NCBI GenBank assembly: GCA_001931535.1
Contig: CP016211.1
Location: 8,727,703-8,791,702, forward strand
Source of the DNA: Minicystis rosea
GTDB lineage: Bacteria > Myxococcota_A > Polyangia > Polyangiales > Polyangiaceae
DNA length: 64,000 bases
Reading direction: 5' to 3'
Part shown: in pieces, positions 56,545 through 64,000 of the stretch
How the letters are laid out: the number at the start of each line of letters is the position of its first letter
Numbering within the stretch: the stretch's first letter is position 1
Program-made: the position numbers and the translations under genes
Notes under the pieces: generated by a model
What the model was told of the DNA's origin: nothing
The model's database searches: none
Seen by the model: the letters and a program-made list of their open reading frames with translations, nothing else

Positions 56545-57389
56545 CTGAGGTGCCGATCCACGAAGCAGAGCAGCACGCCGTGCGCATCGGCGTCCTCGAT
56601 GTGCACGTGACCTTGCCACGTGCCCAGCGGGAGCTGCTGCACCACGCGACCGGCGCGGACGTCGAAAACCAAGAGATACCGCTTGGCCGGCACCATCCGG
56701 ATGCGATCGACATCGACGTGCACGTAAGGCCGCTTGGGGCTCGCGACGAGGTACACGTACGGCGGCACGACATGGCGATCGACGCGCGTCGTCTCGCAAT
56801 GCCATCCCTGCTCCTCGGGTGAGAACCACCAAAGGGTCTCGCCTCGTCGATCGAAGCCGCAAAACGCATCACTCCCGCGACGCTCGCCGGTAGGGCTCTG
56901 GCACGCGACGAAGATGCCTGGCGCGAGCTCCAAAGCAGGTGATCGCGAATGGGTCAGCGAGAGCGCCCACGAGAGGCTCTCTTCCATGTCGGCCGCGAAG
57001 AAACGTGGCGGCGGCGCAACGCTCCGAACGATCGACGCAGACGCGATGTCCCGCACGGTCCCATCCATGCAGACGATCTCGCGTCCCCTCACCTGCAAGG
57101 GCCGGATGCTCATCGACCAGAGGAGCTCTCCCGTCGAGAGGCGCAGCGCGCGCGCCCCGACACCGGAGGTCCAGCCATTCTCGACGTGCGCGCAGACGAT
57201 CGTCTCTTCGTGAATCCCGGTGATGTAGTTGACGCCGCGGAGCGCGCGCTCCCACACCATCGATCCATCGGTCCGGCGGAGCGCGAACCACTGGCCGAGC
57301 ACGAGATCGCCGTGGAGCCGCAGGCGATCGGGCCACGCGCTCTCGTCCTTCGGTCGATCGAGGCTCCAGAGGGACGTGACTCGCAGCAT
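56502..57389 (-). CDS. PQQ-like beta-propeller protein
   Basis: A 295-residue protein without signal peptide. It has repeated blade-type segments (DLVLGQWFALRRTDGSMVWER, ALRLSTGELLWSM, FCGFDRRGETLWWFSPEE, LLVFDVRAGRVVQQLPLG) typical of PQQ-enzyme-like or quinoprotein propellers of about six blades. The YHFASEP-type end YFASEPPFDGIEI is unusual. Role unknown. It is convergent with the radical SAM gene and overlaps it by 43 bases at the 3' ends, so both cannot be changed independently there. Divergent from the PH-like gene with 55 bases between. Confidence 0.65.
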   Translation of the reverse strand: MLRVTSLWSLDRPKDESAWPDRLRLHGDLVLGQWFALRRTDGSMVWERALRGVNYITGIHEETIVCAHVENGWTSGVGARALRLSTGELLWSMSIRPLQVRGREIVCMDGTVRDIASASIVRSVAPPPRFFAADMEESLSWALSLTHSRSPALELAPGIFVACQSPTGERRGSDAFCGFDRRGETLWWFSPEEQGWHCETTRVDRHVVPPYVYLVASPKRPYVHVDVDRIRMVPAKRYLLVFDVRAGRVVQQLPLGTWQGHVHIEDADAHGVLLCFVDRHLSYFASEPPFDGIEI

Positions 57390-57444
57390 GGGTGGCGATC
57401 GATCCGGCAGCGGATGCGACGGTCGCGCACGTTATCATGCGCGC

Positions 57445-58689
57445 ATGGACGGCGAGGATCGGCCCGCGCTCCGCATCGCGCACACGCACGCCAGCATCCA
57501 GCACAAAGGCGTCGCCCGAAGGCTCTTTGCGGGCGCGGTCGGGCTCCTCGTGCTCGCCATCGCGCTCGTCGCCTCGTTCAAGCGGCACGACTTCGGCGGC
57601 CTCGTCGGTCCCATCGCCACGTTCGCGTTCTTCGGCGCACCGGCGCTCGCCGTCCTCGCGTTCTTCACCCGCATCTACTTCCGCTGGCAAAGGGGCACGG
57701 TCGCGGTCATCGGCGACGACCTCGTCATCGAGCGCGGGCGGCGCGTCACCCGCGTGCCACGCTCCGAGCTCGTGGAAGGGAGCATTCATCCGACGACGCG
57801 GCAGGTGGAGATCAAGCGGAAGAACGGGGACATCCTGCGCATCGACGTGCCGCACGTGGAGGACGGCCAGCGCCTCCTCGCCGCGACCGGCCTCGACGCC
57901 GCGCAGCGCACGCGGACCTTGATGCTCGGCGAGACGACCTTCCTCGATTGCCTGAGCGTGCTCCTCGGGCCCATCGCGGCAGTGTGGATGGCGAAGCTCG
58001 CGTCGGTGCCGTTCGGCGCCAAGCCGTTGATCGGGATCGCGAGCTTCTTCCTGTCCTGGATCGGGATCTTCCTTGGCGTGCGCGAGATCTTCGGTCCGGC
58101 GCGGGTCGTCATCGGCGCCGATGGTGTCGTCGTGCGCCAGCGCTTTCGACGGTGGTTCCACCGGCACGAAGAGATCGCCGACATCGAAGGGGACGCGGGC
58201 TACACGGCGCTGTGGCTCAGGCTCAAGAAGGGCCGGGCCGTGCGGCTGCGCACCCGACATCTGTCGACGGATCAGCAAGGCGAGCTCACCCTGCGCCTCG
58301 CCGATGCGCGGCGCGCCTGGCAGCTCGGCGATGCGGGGAACGCGGCCCTCGCCGCTCTCGATCGCGGCGGTCGCACCATCGCGGCGTGGCGCGCGGCCCT
58401 CGCGGCGGTGCAGAGCCGTCGCGACGCTTACCGTGGTCGCGAGATCACCCGTGACGATTTGCTGGGCGTGCTGGAGAGCCCGGCGGCGCCCGTCGAGCGC
58501 CGCGTCGCCGCTGCCCTCGCCCTCGCGAATGACGAGGCGGCTCGGCCCCGCATCCGCATCGCGGCCGAGGCCTCCGCGGATACGCGGGTCCGCGTCGCCT
58601 TGCACAAAGCGGCCGAGGGCTCGCTCGACGACGACGCGCTCGAAGAGATCGCGAAGGAAGCGGACGAGGCGCGCACGCTCACCCGCTGA
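57445..58689 (+). CDS. Membrane protein with PH-like domain
   Basis: A 414-residue protein with two TM pairs (about 28-72 and 165-210). Between them a PH-like beta domain is visible (TVAVIGDDLVIERGRRVTRVPRSELVEG, QVEIKRKNGDILRIDVP) with a similar second unit after 215 (RVVIGADGVVVRQRFRRWFHRHEEIADIEG, ALWLRLKKGRAVRLRTRHLS), so the protein is a tandem repeat of TM pair plus PH-like domain. The C-terminal 120 residues are helical and Ala/Arg-rich, possibly HEAT-like. Family is not known to me. The next gene is convergent, six bases away. Confidence 0.65.
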   Translation: MDGEDRPALRIAHTHASIQHKGVARRLFAGAVGLLVLAIALVASFKRHDFGGLVGPIATFAFFGAPALAVLAFFTRIYFRWQRGTVAVIGDDLVIERGRRVTRVPRSELVEGSIHPTTRQVEIKRKNGDILRIDVPHVEDGQRLLAATGLDAAQRTRTLMLGETTFLDCLSVLLGPIAAVWMAKLASVPFGAKPLIGIASFFLSWIGIFLGVREIFGPARVVIGADGVVVRQRFRRWFHRHEEIADIEGDAGYTALWLRLKKGRAVRLRTRHLSTDQQGELTLRLADARRAWQLGDAGNAALAALDRGGRTIAAWRAALAAVQSRRDAYRGREITRDDLLGVLESPAAPVERRVAAALALANDEAARPRIRIAAEASADTRVRVALHKAAEGSLDDDALEEIAKEADEARTLTR

Positions 58690-58695
58690 GCGCGA

Positions 58696-59793
58696 TCAGC
58701 CGCCGCCGTGCCCCGAGACGTGCGGCGTCGCGCCCGAATAGATGCGGCCGCCGTGATGACCTCCGTGATGGCCACCATGCGGCGTGTGCGAATGCCCGTG
58801 CGAGCCGCCCACCGACGGATGCGCGCCTCCATACGCGCGGTGACCACCGGGCGTCGCGCGCACGCCACCGAAGCCGCCGCGCGCGCGACCGTAGAACGCA
58901 GGATCGTCGAGGATCGTGCTGCGCCACTCCACGCGATAGGACCAGTCGGAGAGCCACACGTCCCACGCGGGCATGGCCACGCGCGAGTCCACCCCGCCGA
59001 GCGAGGCGAGCGTCTCCAGATCGACGAGCGAGAGCCCGATGCCCGCGCTTTGGTAGTCGAGCGCGACATCGTGCACGTCGTCCTCCTCGGTGGTCGTCTC
59101 GTCGCGATCTTCCACCACGTAGATCACCCGCGAGATGCCCATCGATCGCAGCGTGGCCGCGTCGGGAAAATCCGATTGGAGGAGCATGTAGCGGTTGTCG
59201 ACGGCCTCCGGATCGGGCGTCTCGTCGCGCCGCGCGAGGCGCCAAGCGTCGAGGAGGAACACCGGCACCACACGCTCGTCGGTGGCCGCGAGCGGCTTGG
59301 GACGCATCGACACGAGGGCCGCGAGCGTCTGCTCCGCGGGCACGACCTCGTTCTCGGCCGGCCAGTTGTTGAAGGTCAGGACGGGCGCGACCCTGGCCAT
59401 CGCATAGCGGCTCAACGTCGATCCGAACGCGACCGAGGCCGCGCCGCGCAGGTCGACGATCCACAACGTGTCGGACGGCAGCCCCACCAGCGCGAGCCGC
59501 TCGGCCGCGGCCTTGGCCTGCTGCACCACGTCGAGCGCGGCGACGTCGGGCATCTCCGCGGTGACGGGTTGATCGGCGAGGTACGTGAGCAGCGTCAGCT
59601 TCTCGTAGCGCGACCACGGTGTCTGCGCGGGGAGCTGCCATGACGCGAGCACTTCGCTCTCTGCCGGCAGCTCCACCGTGTGCGTGTCGGGTAGAGCATC
59701 CTGGCGATCGAGATCGAGCGCCGTCGCGGGGGTGCGCACGGCGCAGGCGGTGGTCAAGAGCGCGAACGGAGCGAGGGCGATGAGGCGGTTCAT
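58696..59793 (-). CDS. Lipoprotein with Gly/His-rich tail, coupled to ATP-grasp gene
   Basis: A 365-residue lipoprotein: signal MNRLIALAPFALLTTAC with lipobox TTAC (Cys17). Residues 30-300 form a compact alpha/beta domain (TLWIVDLRGAASVAFGS, VVPVFLLDAWRLARR, ISRVIYVVEDRDETTTEEDD). The last 60 residues are low complexity, nearly only Gly, His, Ser and Arg (PHGGHHGGHHGGRIY is typical). Its start overlaps the upstream ATP-grasp stop by four bases, so the two are made together. The domain before the tail is not a named family to me. Periplasmic or outer-membrane location is expected; the tail could bind metal or accept a ligated group. Confidence 0.7.
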   Translation of the reverse strand: MNRLIALAPFALLTTACAVRTPATALDLDRQDALPDTHTVELPAESEVLASWQLPAQTPWSRYEKLTLLTYLADQPVTAEMPDVAALDVVQQAKAAAERLALVGLPSDTLWIVDLRGAASVAFGSTLSRYAMARVAPVLTFNNWPAENEVVPAEQTLAALVSMRPKPLAATDERVVPVFLLDAWRLARRDETPDPEAVDNRYMLLQSDFPDAATLRSMGISRVIYVVEDRDETTTEEDDVHDVALDYQSAGIGLSLVDLETLASLGGVDSRVAMPAWDVWLSDWSYRVEWRSTILDDPAFYGRARGGFGGVRATPGGHRAYGGAHPSVGGSHGHSHTPHGGHHGGHHGGRIYSGATPHVSGHGGG

Positions 59794-61127
59794 CCAACGG
59801 CTCCCGTGGTTGTTCCGATGATACCGCCGGACGGCGCGGCGTGCGCGACCGGATCGGCGACGAAGACAGGAATGCACAGCGCGTCGTGCGAGACGTGGCT
59901 GATCGACGTGATGCGCGCGAAATACCCGACGAAACGACCGTCGAGCACGTAAGCGCCCAGCGTGACCAGGCGGTCGCCGAACGGCGTGGGGATGGGCCTT
60001 TGGCGCACGATGCGCTGCGCGATCCACGGCTCCGCGTCGGGCTCGTGGGCGAGCGCGAACAGCTCTTCGACGAGCCCGCGCCAATACTCCTCGGACGTCA
60101 GCGCACCGACGAAGACCTGATCCCCCACGCGCCCCAGCGCGCGCTTCAGCACCCAGCCCTCGCGATCGGCGAGCAGCGGCTCGGGCCCGAGATCGGCGAC
60201 GTCGACGGTCTCGGGGAGGTAACGCTCGATCGCGGCGCGATGCTCGGGCGCGAGCTCCGCGCGGAGGGCCCAGGCGCGCGCGAACGCGAGCTTCGACTGC
60301 GCATACATCGTGGAGAAGCTCGGCACCGATCGCACCTGACCGCGCGAGAGCGCGACGGCGAGGGCCTCGAGGTTCTCCTGCCCCTCCATGTACTCGGTGG
60401 GGAAGTAGCGATAGAGCACGCGCACCGGCTTGCCGCCGAGCGTGATGGAATCACCGGTGAGCCGAGGCGCGGTCGGCGGCGCGAAGACCGCGCCGACGCC
60501 CATGCGCGAGAGCGTGCGCTTGAGGAGCGCGCAGATCTGCAGATCTTCGGACCACGCGGTGGCGAACGTCATCCCCACCGGCCCCTGCGTTCCGTCGCGA
60601 TCGCGGGCCAGCTCGGCGAGGCGGCTCGCGAGATCTTCGACGACGGTGGTCGGGTTCGATCCCTCGACGAAGCCGGCATCGCGCGCGAGACGCGGCAGCC
60701 CATAGGCCTCGTTGTGACCGCCCGGGCAATCGGCGTTCACCTCGCACGCGCGCCACACGCCGTCCTCGCCGAGGAGCAGATCGACGCGCACGAACGACGT
60801 GCGATCCCCACCCGACCACGAGGCCGACACGAGCCGCGTGGTGTCGGGGTGATACCCGTAGCGCGCGGCCTCCTCGGGATCGGCGTGGGCGCGCGCGGCC
60901 ACGGCCTCGATGGCGGCCACCGTCGCCTCCGCGGCGGCCACCGCGCCGCGATGAAGTCGATCCGAGATCACCAGCGGGAGCACGTCGACGCGGCGCTCGC
61001 CGGCGAAGAACGCGTCCCACACCAGGTATTTCTCGCGCAGGTCACGCGAGAGCGATGGCTCCGAGAGTGGATCCGGATGCGCCAGCGCGCGCACCTCGGC
61101 TTCGAGCGGAGGGGAAGTTCGATCCAT
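59790..61127 (-). CDS. Glutathionylspermidine synthase-like ATP-grasp ligase
   Basis: A 445-residue protein resembling the synthetase domain of glutathionylspermidine synthase and of YgiC/YjfC. Typical segments are FVRVDLLLGEDGVWRACEVNADCPGGHNEAYGLP (an Asn/Asp substrate loop), ATAWSEDLQICALLKRTL, EGWVLKRALGRVGDQVFVG (ATP-grasp Lys region), and the C-terminal IPTPFGDRLVTLGAYVLDGRFVGYFARI. Members form amide bonds between a carboxylate and an amine using ATP. ATG 61127 is chosen. Translationally coupled with the downstream Gly/His-rich lipoprotein, paralleling E. coli ygiB-ygiC, though the lipoproteins are not the same family. Substrates unknown. Confidence 0.78.
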   Translation of the reverse strand: MDRTSPPLEAEVRALAHPDPLSEPSLSRDLREKYLVWDAFFAGERRVDVLPLVISDRLHRGAVAAAEATVAAIEAVAARAHADPEEAARYGYHPDTTRLVSASWSGGDRTSFVRVDLLLGEDGVWRACEVNADCPGGHNEAYGLPRLARDAGFVEGSNPTTVVEDLASRLAELARDRDGTQGPVGMTFATAWSEDLQICALLKRTLSRMGVGAVFAPPTAPRLTGDSITLGGKPVRVLYRYFPTEYMEGQENLEALAVALSRGQVRSVPSFSTMYAQSKLAFARAWALRAELAPEHRAAIERYLPETVDVADLGPEPLLADREGWVLKRALGRVGDQVFVGALTSEEYWRGLVEELFALAHEPDAEPWIAQRIVRQRPIPTPFGDRLVTLGAYVLDGRFVGYFARITSISHVSHDALCIPVFVADPVAHAAPSGGIIGTTTGAVG

Positions 61128-61356
61128 CGAGCGCGTCCTCGGTCTGTGGGAGTCGGTTCGCCCTCTGGCAAGCATTCGGCCAAACAATCCGGGCCGATCT
61201 CGATCACGACGAGCACCGCGGCCCCGCGCCCCCTGCCCTCGCGACGCGCGCGATCCGCCCTGAAATGCGGTCTCCGCGTGCGCAACGGTTCACACCTCGA
61301 GGGTGTTGCTCCGGCGCCTCACCTGCAAAGATCGTCCACCACGTGATGCGGAATCT

Positions 61357-62490
61357 TCAACCCGCGAAGCGCCCGAGCTTCTCGTCGCCGAAGCAGATGC
61401 CCATCTCGCGCGCGGCGACGATGGTGTCGCACTCGAGCGGCACCGTCTTGATCCCGCTCGTCGCCACGTCGAGGCCGATCATGCCCACGCGGCCGTTCTG
61501 CATGGCGACGACGCCGCTGTCCTCGCGCTCGACGAGGAAGCGCACGGCCGCCGCGCCGAAGCGCAGCGCGAGCTGGCGATCGTAGGTCGTGGGCCCGCCG
61601 CCGCGCTGCAGGTGCCCGAGCACGAGCGAGCGCGTCTCCTTCTCGGTGCGCGCGGCGAGCTCGGCCGCGACGCGCTCGGCGATGCCGCCGAGGACGACCG
61701 TGCCGCGGAAGACGTCGCCCGCGCTCTTCACCACGAGCTCCCCGCCCTCCTCCGTCGCGCCCTCGGCGACGACGACGAGCGAGAAGCAGCGGCCGCGGCG
61801 CTCGCGATCCATGATCTTGTCGACGATGGGCTCGTAGCGGAACGGGACCTCGGGCAAGAGGATCACGTCCGCGCCGCCCGCGACGCCGGCGCGGAGCGCG
61901 ATCCACCCGGCATTGCGGCCCATCACCTCGACGACCATCACGCGATCGTGCGCCTCGGCGGTGGTGTGCAGGCGATCGATGGCGTCGACCGCGATGCTCA
62001 CCGCGGTATCGAAGCCGAACGTCTCGTCGGTGCCGCGCACGTCGTTGTCGATGGTCTTGGGCACGCCCACGACGCGCGGAATGCCGGCCGCATGCAAGCG
62101 CTCCGCGAGCCGCAGCGAGCCATCCCCGCCGACGGCGATGAGCGCATCGAAGCCCTCGTCGCGGAAACGGCGCACCACGTCGGCCGATCGATCCTTGGCC
62201 TCGAGCACGCCCGTCGCCGGATCGCGCGTCGGATAGGCGAACGGATTGCCGCGGTTGGCCGTGCCGAGGATGGTGCCGCCGAGCCGCATGATGCCGCGCA
62301 CGCGATCGCGATCGAGCTTGATGAGCCCATTGGGATCGTCGTCGAGGAGCCCGCGATAGCCGTGGCTGATCCCCCAAATCTCCACGCCCCGCTCCAGCGC
62401 CGCGAGCGTGGCTGCGCGAATGACGGCGTTGAGCCCGGGCGCGTCGCCGCCTCCGGTGTTGATGGCGATCTTGCGGATGGCGTTGGGCAT
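61357..62490 (-). CDS. pfkA: 6-phosphofructokinase
   Basis: A 377-residue phosphofructokinase. The ATP/PPi and substrate motifs are clear: TGGGDAPGLNA start, GGDGS at 121-125, GVPKTIDNDVRGTDETFGFDTA (from 142), VEVMGRNAGWIALRAG, and LVLGHLQRGGGPTTYDR. It phosphorylates fructose 6-phosphate in glycolysis. The residue equivalent to E. coli Gly104 is Gly (GGDGS), typical of ATP users, but that equivalent to Gly124 is Lys145 (PKTIDND), typical of PPi users, as in the mixed actinobacterial group. Single gene; probably housekeeping. Confidence 0.93.
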   Translation of the reverse strand: MPNAIRKIAINTGGGDAPGLNAVIRAATLAALERGVEIWGISHGYRGLLDDDPNGLIKLDRDRVRGIMRLGGTILGTANRGNPFAYPTRDPATGVLEAKDRSADVVRRFRDEGFDALIAVGGDGSLRLAERLHAAGIPRVVGVPKTIDNDVRGTDETFGFDTAVSIAVDAIDRLHTTAEAHDRVMVVEVMGRNAGWIALRAGVAGGADVILLPEVPFRYEPIVDKIMDRERRGRCFSLVVVAEGATEEGGELVVKSAGDVFRGTVVLGGIAERVAAELAARTEKETRSLVLGHLQRGGGPTTYDRQLALRFGAAAVRFLVEREDSGVVAMQNGRVGMIGLDVATSGIKTVPLECDTIVAAREMGICFGDEKLGRFAG

Positions 62491-62589
62491 CGATCCGCGA
62501 GGATTGCGGGCTCCGCCGGCGAGCGCAAGCCCGGCGTGAAGTCGCGACCGCCCGCATCCCGCGAGCGTCCGTCCTCGACCGCTTCCGGC

Positions 62590-64000
62590 TCACTCCGCGA
62601 GCTTGACGACCACCATCCCCGGCACGTCGAGGAGCGATCCACTCCCGAGATCGAAGCCCTTGCTGCTCACGAGGTACACGTCGCCCGTGGGCCCGCCCGC
62701 GAACGCGAACCCTTGGTTCGGCGCCACCTCTGAGAGGAACGTGCCATTCGGCGCGAGCTTCACGAGCGCCTCGGACGTCGACGCCGTGCCGATGACACCG
62801 CCTCCGAAATCCGCGCTTCCCTTGAGCGCGAGATGGATGAGCAGGTTGCCGAGGCCGTCGGCTTGAATGGCTTTGATCGACGATTGCGCCGCGAGGCTGG
62901 GGCTCGAATAGCGCTTGTGCCACGAGCACGCTCCCGTGCCGTCGAGCTTGGCTACGACGAGGCTCGTGGGATCGAGGTTGGTGATCCCTCCACAGCCGAG
63001 ATCGGCGATCTGTTGAATCGACGTCCCGACGAAGATGTTGCCGCTCGCGTCCACCGTGACGAGGGTGGTGGGCAACGTCCCCGGGAAGGCCTTGGCCCAC
63101 ACGCAATTGCCCGTCGCATCGAGCTTCGCGAGATTGGCTTTCGCCGGACCGCAGCCGAAATTCACCCCGGGGCTGTTGGCCGTCACATAGGTGTTGCCGG
63201 CGGCGTCGTGCGCGAAGCGAAGGATGTCGGTGTCCGCGAGCGTGCCCGAAGGGACCTTCTTCCCCCCGAGGTACTGACCCGCGGCATCGAATTGGACGAG
63301 CGCGATGTTGCCGATGGGGCCGCCCCCGTAGTCGTAGGCAAGGCCGCTCCAGTTCGCCAAAAGCACGTTGCCGGAAGCGCTCACACCCAGGCTTCTGTCG
63401 TAGATATCGAAGCTCGTGGGGGTATAGGATTTGGACCACGCGGGCGTCCCCGTGGCGCCGTAGACCAGGAGATCCTGGGACGGGAAACCGCCCAAATACG
63501 TGTACGTCGTCGTAGCCACGACGCGCCCCGACGCATTGGCAGCCACGCGCGTGAACGTCATTCCGTGCTGCCCGCTGGAGCCGTGGGTCGCGTCCCACAC
63601 GAAGCTCCCAGCGCCGTCGAGCGACACGATGTAGCCCGCCCAATCGCCCGGAGGCTGAGGCGGGGAGTCGTGCACCGTGCCGCCGAACTGAATACGCCCC
63701 TGAAAGCTACCGGCGATGATCACCCGATCGGAGGCATCCGTCGTCACCGCATTGAAACCGATCCCCGCCATCGCCGGCGGGAGCACCGGCCCCATCTCGA
63801 TCGGAAACGTCTTCACCCAGACGCTGCCACTGCTCCCGCCGCTGGAAGAGGAAGCGCTCGACGACGACGCGCTCGACGATGAAACACCGCTGCTCGCGCT
63901 CGTGCTGCCGACACCGCTGCTCGACGTTGCACCACCGCTGCCGCCGGTGCCGCTGCTGCTCGACGTTGCGCCACCGCTGCCGCCGGTGCCGCTGCTGCTC
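62590..64000 (-). CDS. Propeller-like lipoprotein, N-terminus beyond window
   Basis: At least 470 codons; the start lies past base 64000, so this is 5'-truncated. From the edge inward there is a Ser/Gly/Thr/Ala linker (63820-64000) that includes two copies of a 39-base repeat encoding SSSGTGGSGGATS, then a beta-rich domain of repeated units with the pattern G-x-G-x-V-F-V-x-G..., such as DRVIIAGSFQGRIQFGGTV, NIFVGTSIQQIADLGCGG and GGVIGTAS, each followed by a strand of LVKL or VAKLDGTGAC type. This is the SBBP/FG-GAP-like propeller seen in many myxobacterial surface proteins. Function unknown. Ends 100 bases after the pfkA start on the same strand. Confidence 0.75.
   Translation of the reverse strand, partial: SSSGTGGSGGATSSSSGTGGSGGATSSSGVGSTSASSGVSSSSASSSSASSSSGGSSGSVWVKTFPIEMGPVLPPAMAGIGFNAVTTDASDRVIIAGSFQGRIQFGGTVHDSPPQPPGDWAGYIVSLDGAGSFVWDATHGSSGQHGMTFTRVAANASGRVVATTTYTYLGGFPSQDLLVYGATGTPAWSKSYTPTSFDIYDRSLGVSASGNVLLANWSGLAYDYGGGPIGNIALVQFDAAGQYLGGKKVPSGTLADTDILRFAHDAAGNTYVTANSPGVNFGCGPAKANLAKLDATGNCVWAKAFPGTLPTTLVTVDASGNIFVGTSIQQIADLGCGGITNLDPTSLVVAKLDGTGACSWHKRYSSPSLAAQSSIKAIQADGLGNLLIHLALKGSADFGGGVIGTASTSEALVKLAPNGTFLSEVAPNQGFAFAGGPTGDVYLVSSKGFDLGSGSLLDVPGMVVVKLAE

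Noticed and set aside
58696..59793. RiPP precursor fused to a lipoprotein, with the radical SAM enzyme at 55450 as its maturase
   Set aside because: The radical SAM gene is over 2 kb away on the other strand with unrelated genes between; nothing links the two beyond the low-complexity tail.

Overview
This 64 kb window is very GC-rich and densely coded on both strands. It looks like ordinary chromosome of a myxobacterium, most likely of the Polyangiaceae or a relative; that placement is inference from style, not from a marker gene. Supporting signs are the many lipoproteins with Gly/Ser/Thr-rich linkers after the lipobox (for example at 17757, 42685, 45380, 51411, 62590), a MYXO-CTERM-like C-terminus (11692-12102), a fused Ser/Thr protein kinase, an FHA-type AAA+ regulator, three sigma factors and many beta-propeller or Cys-rich surface lipoproteins. 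I see no phage, plasmid, insertion sequence, CRISPR array, rRNA or convincing tRNA.

Layout. 0-5.5 kb: the 3' end of a SrkA-like kinase, a BNR-repeat lipoprotein, a kinase-globin-hydrolase-cyclase-like fusion protein, and a convergent free-standing globin. 5.8-12.1 kb: small lipoproteins, a large inverted repeat, an FHA AAA+ regulator without a recognisable GAFTGA loop, a collagen-like lipoprotein, an acetyltransferase and a MYXO-CTERM protein. 12.4-17.5 kb: a minus-strand run of two glycosyltransferases and a glycoside-hydrolase-like lipoprotein. 17.8-31.6 kb: a propeller lipoprotein, LysR regulator, membrane lipid genes (CDP-alcohol phosphotransferase and a flippase-like protein), a DMT transporter, a PilZ protein, a metallo-beta-lactamase-fold protein, a DoxX protein, an RpoH-like sigma factor and a TetR regulator that share an intergenic region with three copies of a 16-bp palindrome. 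31.6-45.3 kb: a HEIGH/TPR protein, VOC protein, aldehyde dehydrogenase, a two-TM hypothetical, SbcC, and two striking repeat structures (42.5 kb hairpin, 44.1-44.4 kb hairpin array). 45.4-55.1 kb: more surface lipoproteins, dienelactone hydrolase, an outer-membrane-like protein/ECF sigma/TM-TPR operon, an HDAC-family deacetylase and an ECF42-like sigma factor. 55.4-64 kb: a radical SAM protein, PQQ-like propeller, PH-like membrane protein, a Gly/His-tailed lipoprotein translationally coupled to a glutathionylspermidine-synthase-like ATP-grasp enzyme, phosphofructokinase, and a truncated propeller lipoprotein.

How the parts fit. Most genes are single transcription units or pairs. The clearest functional groupings are envelope polysaccharide work (12.4-17.5 kb), membrane lipid head-group synthesis (22.3-24.6 kb), the operator-marked TetR/sigma switch (30.7-31.0 kb), the envelope-stress-like ECF operon (48.6-51.3 kb) and the ATP-grasp/lipoprotein pair (58.7-61.1 kb). 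The best candidates for undescribed biology are the kinase-globin fusion with apparently dead hydrolase and cyclase domains, the ATP-grasp/lipoprotein pair, and the hairpin array at 44.1 kb.
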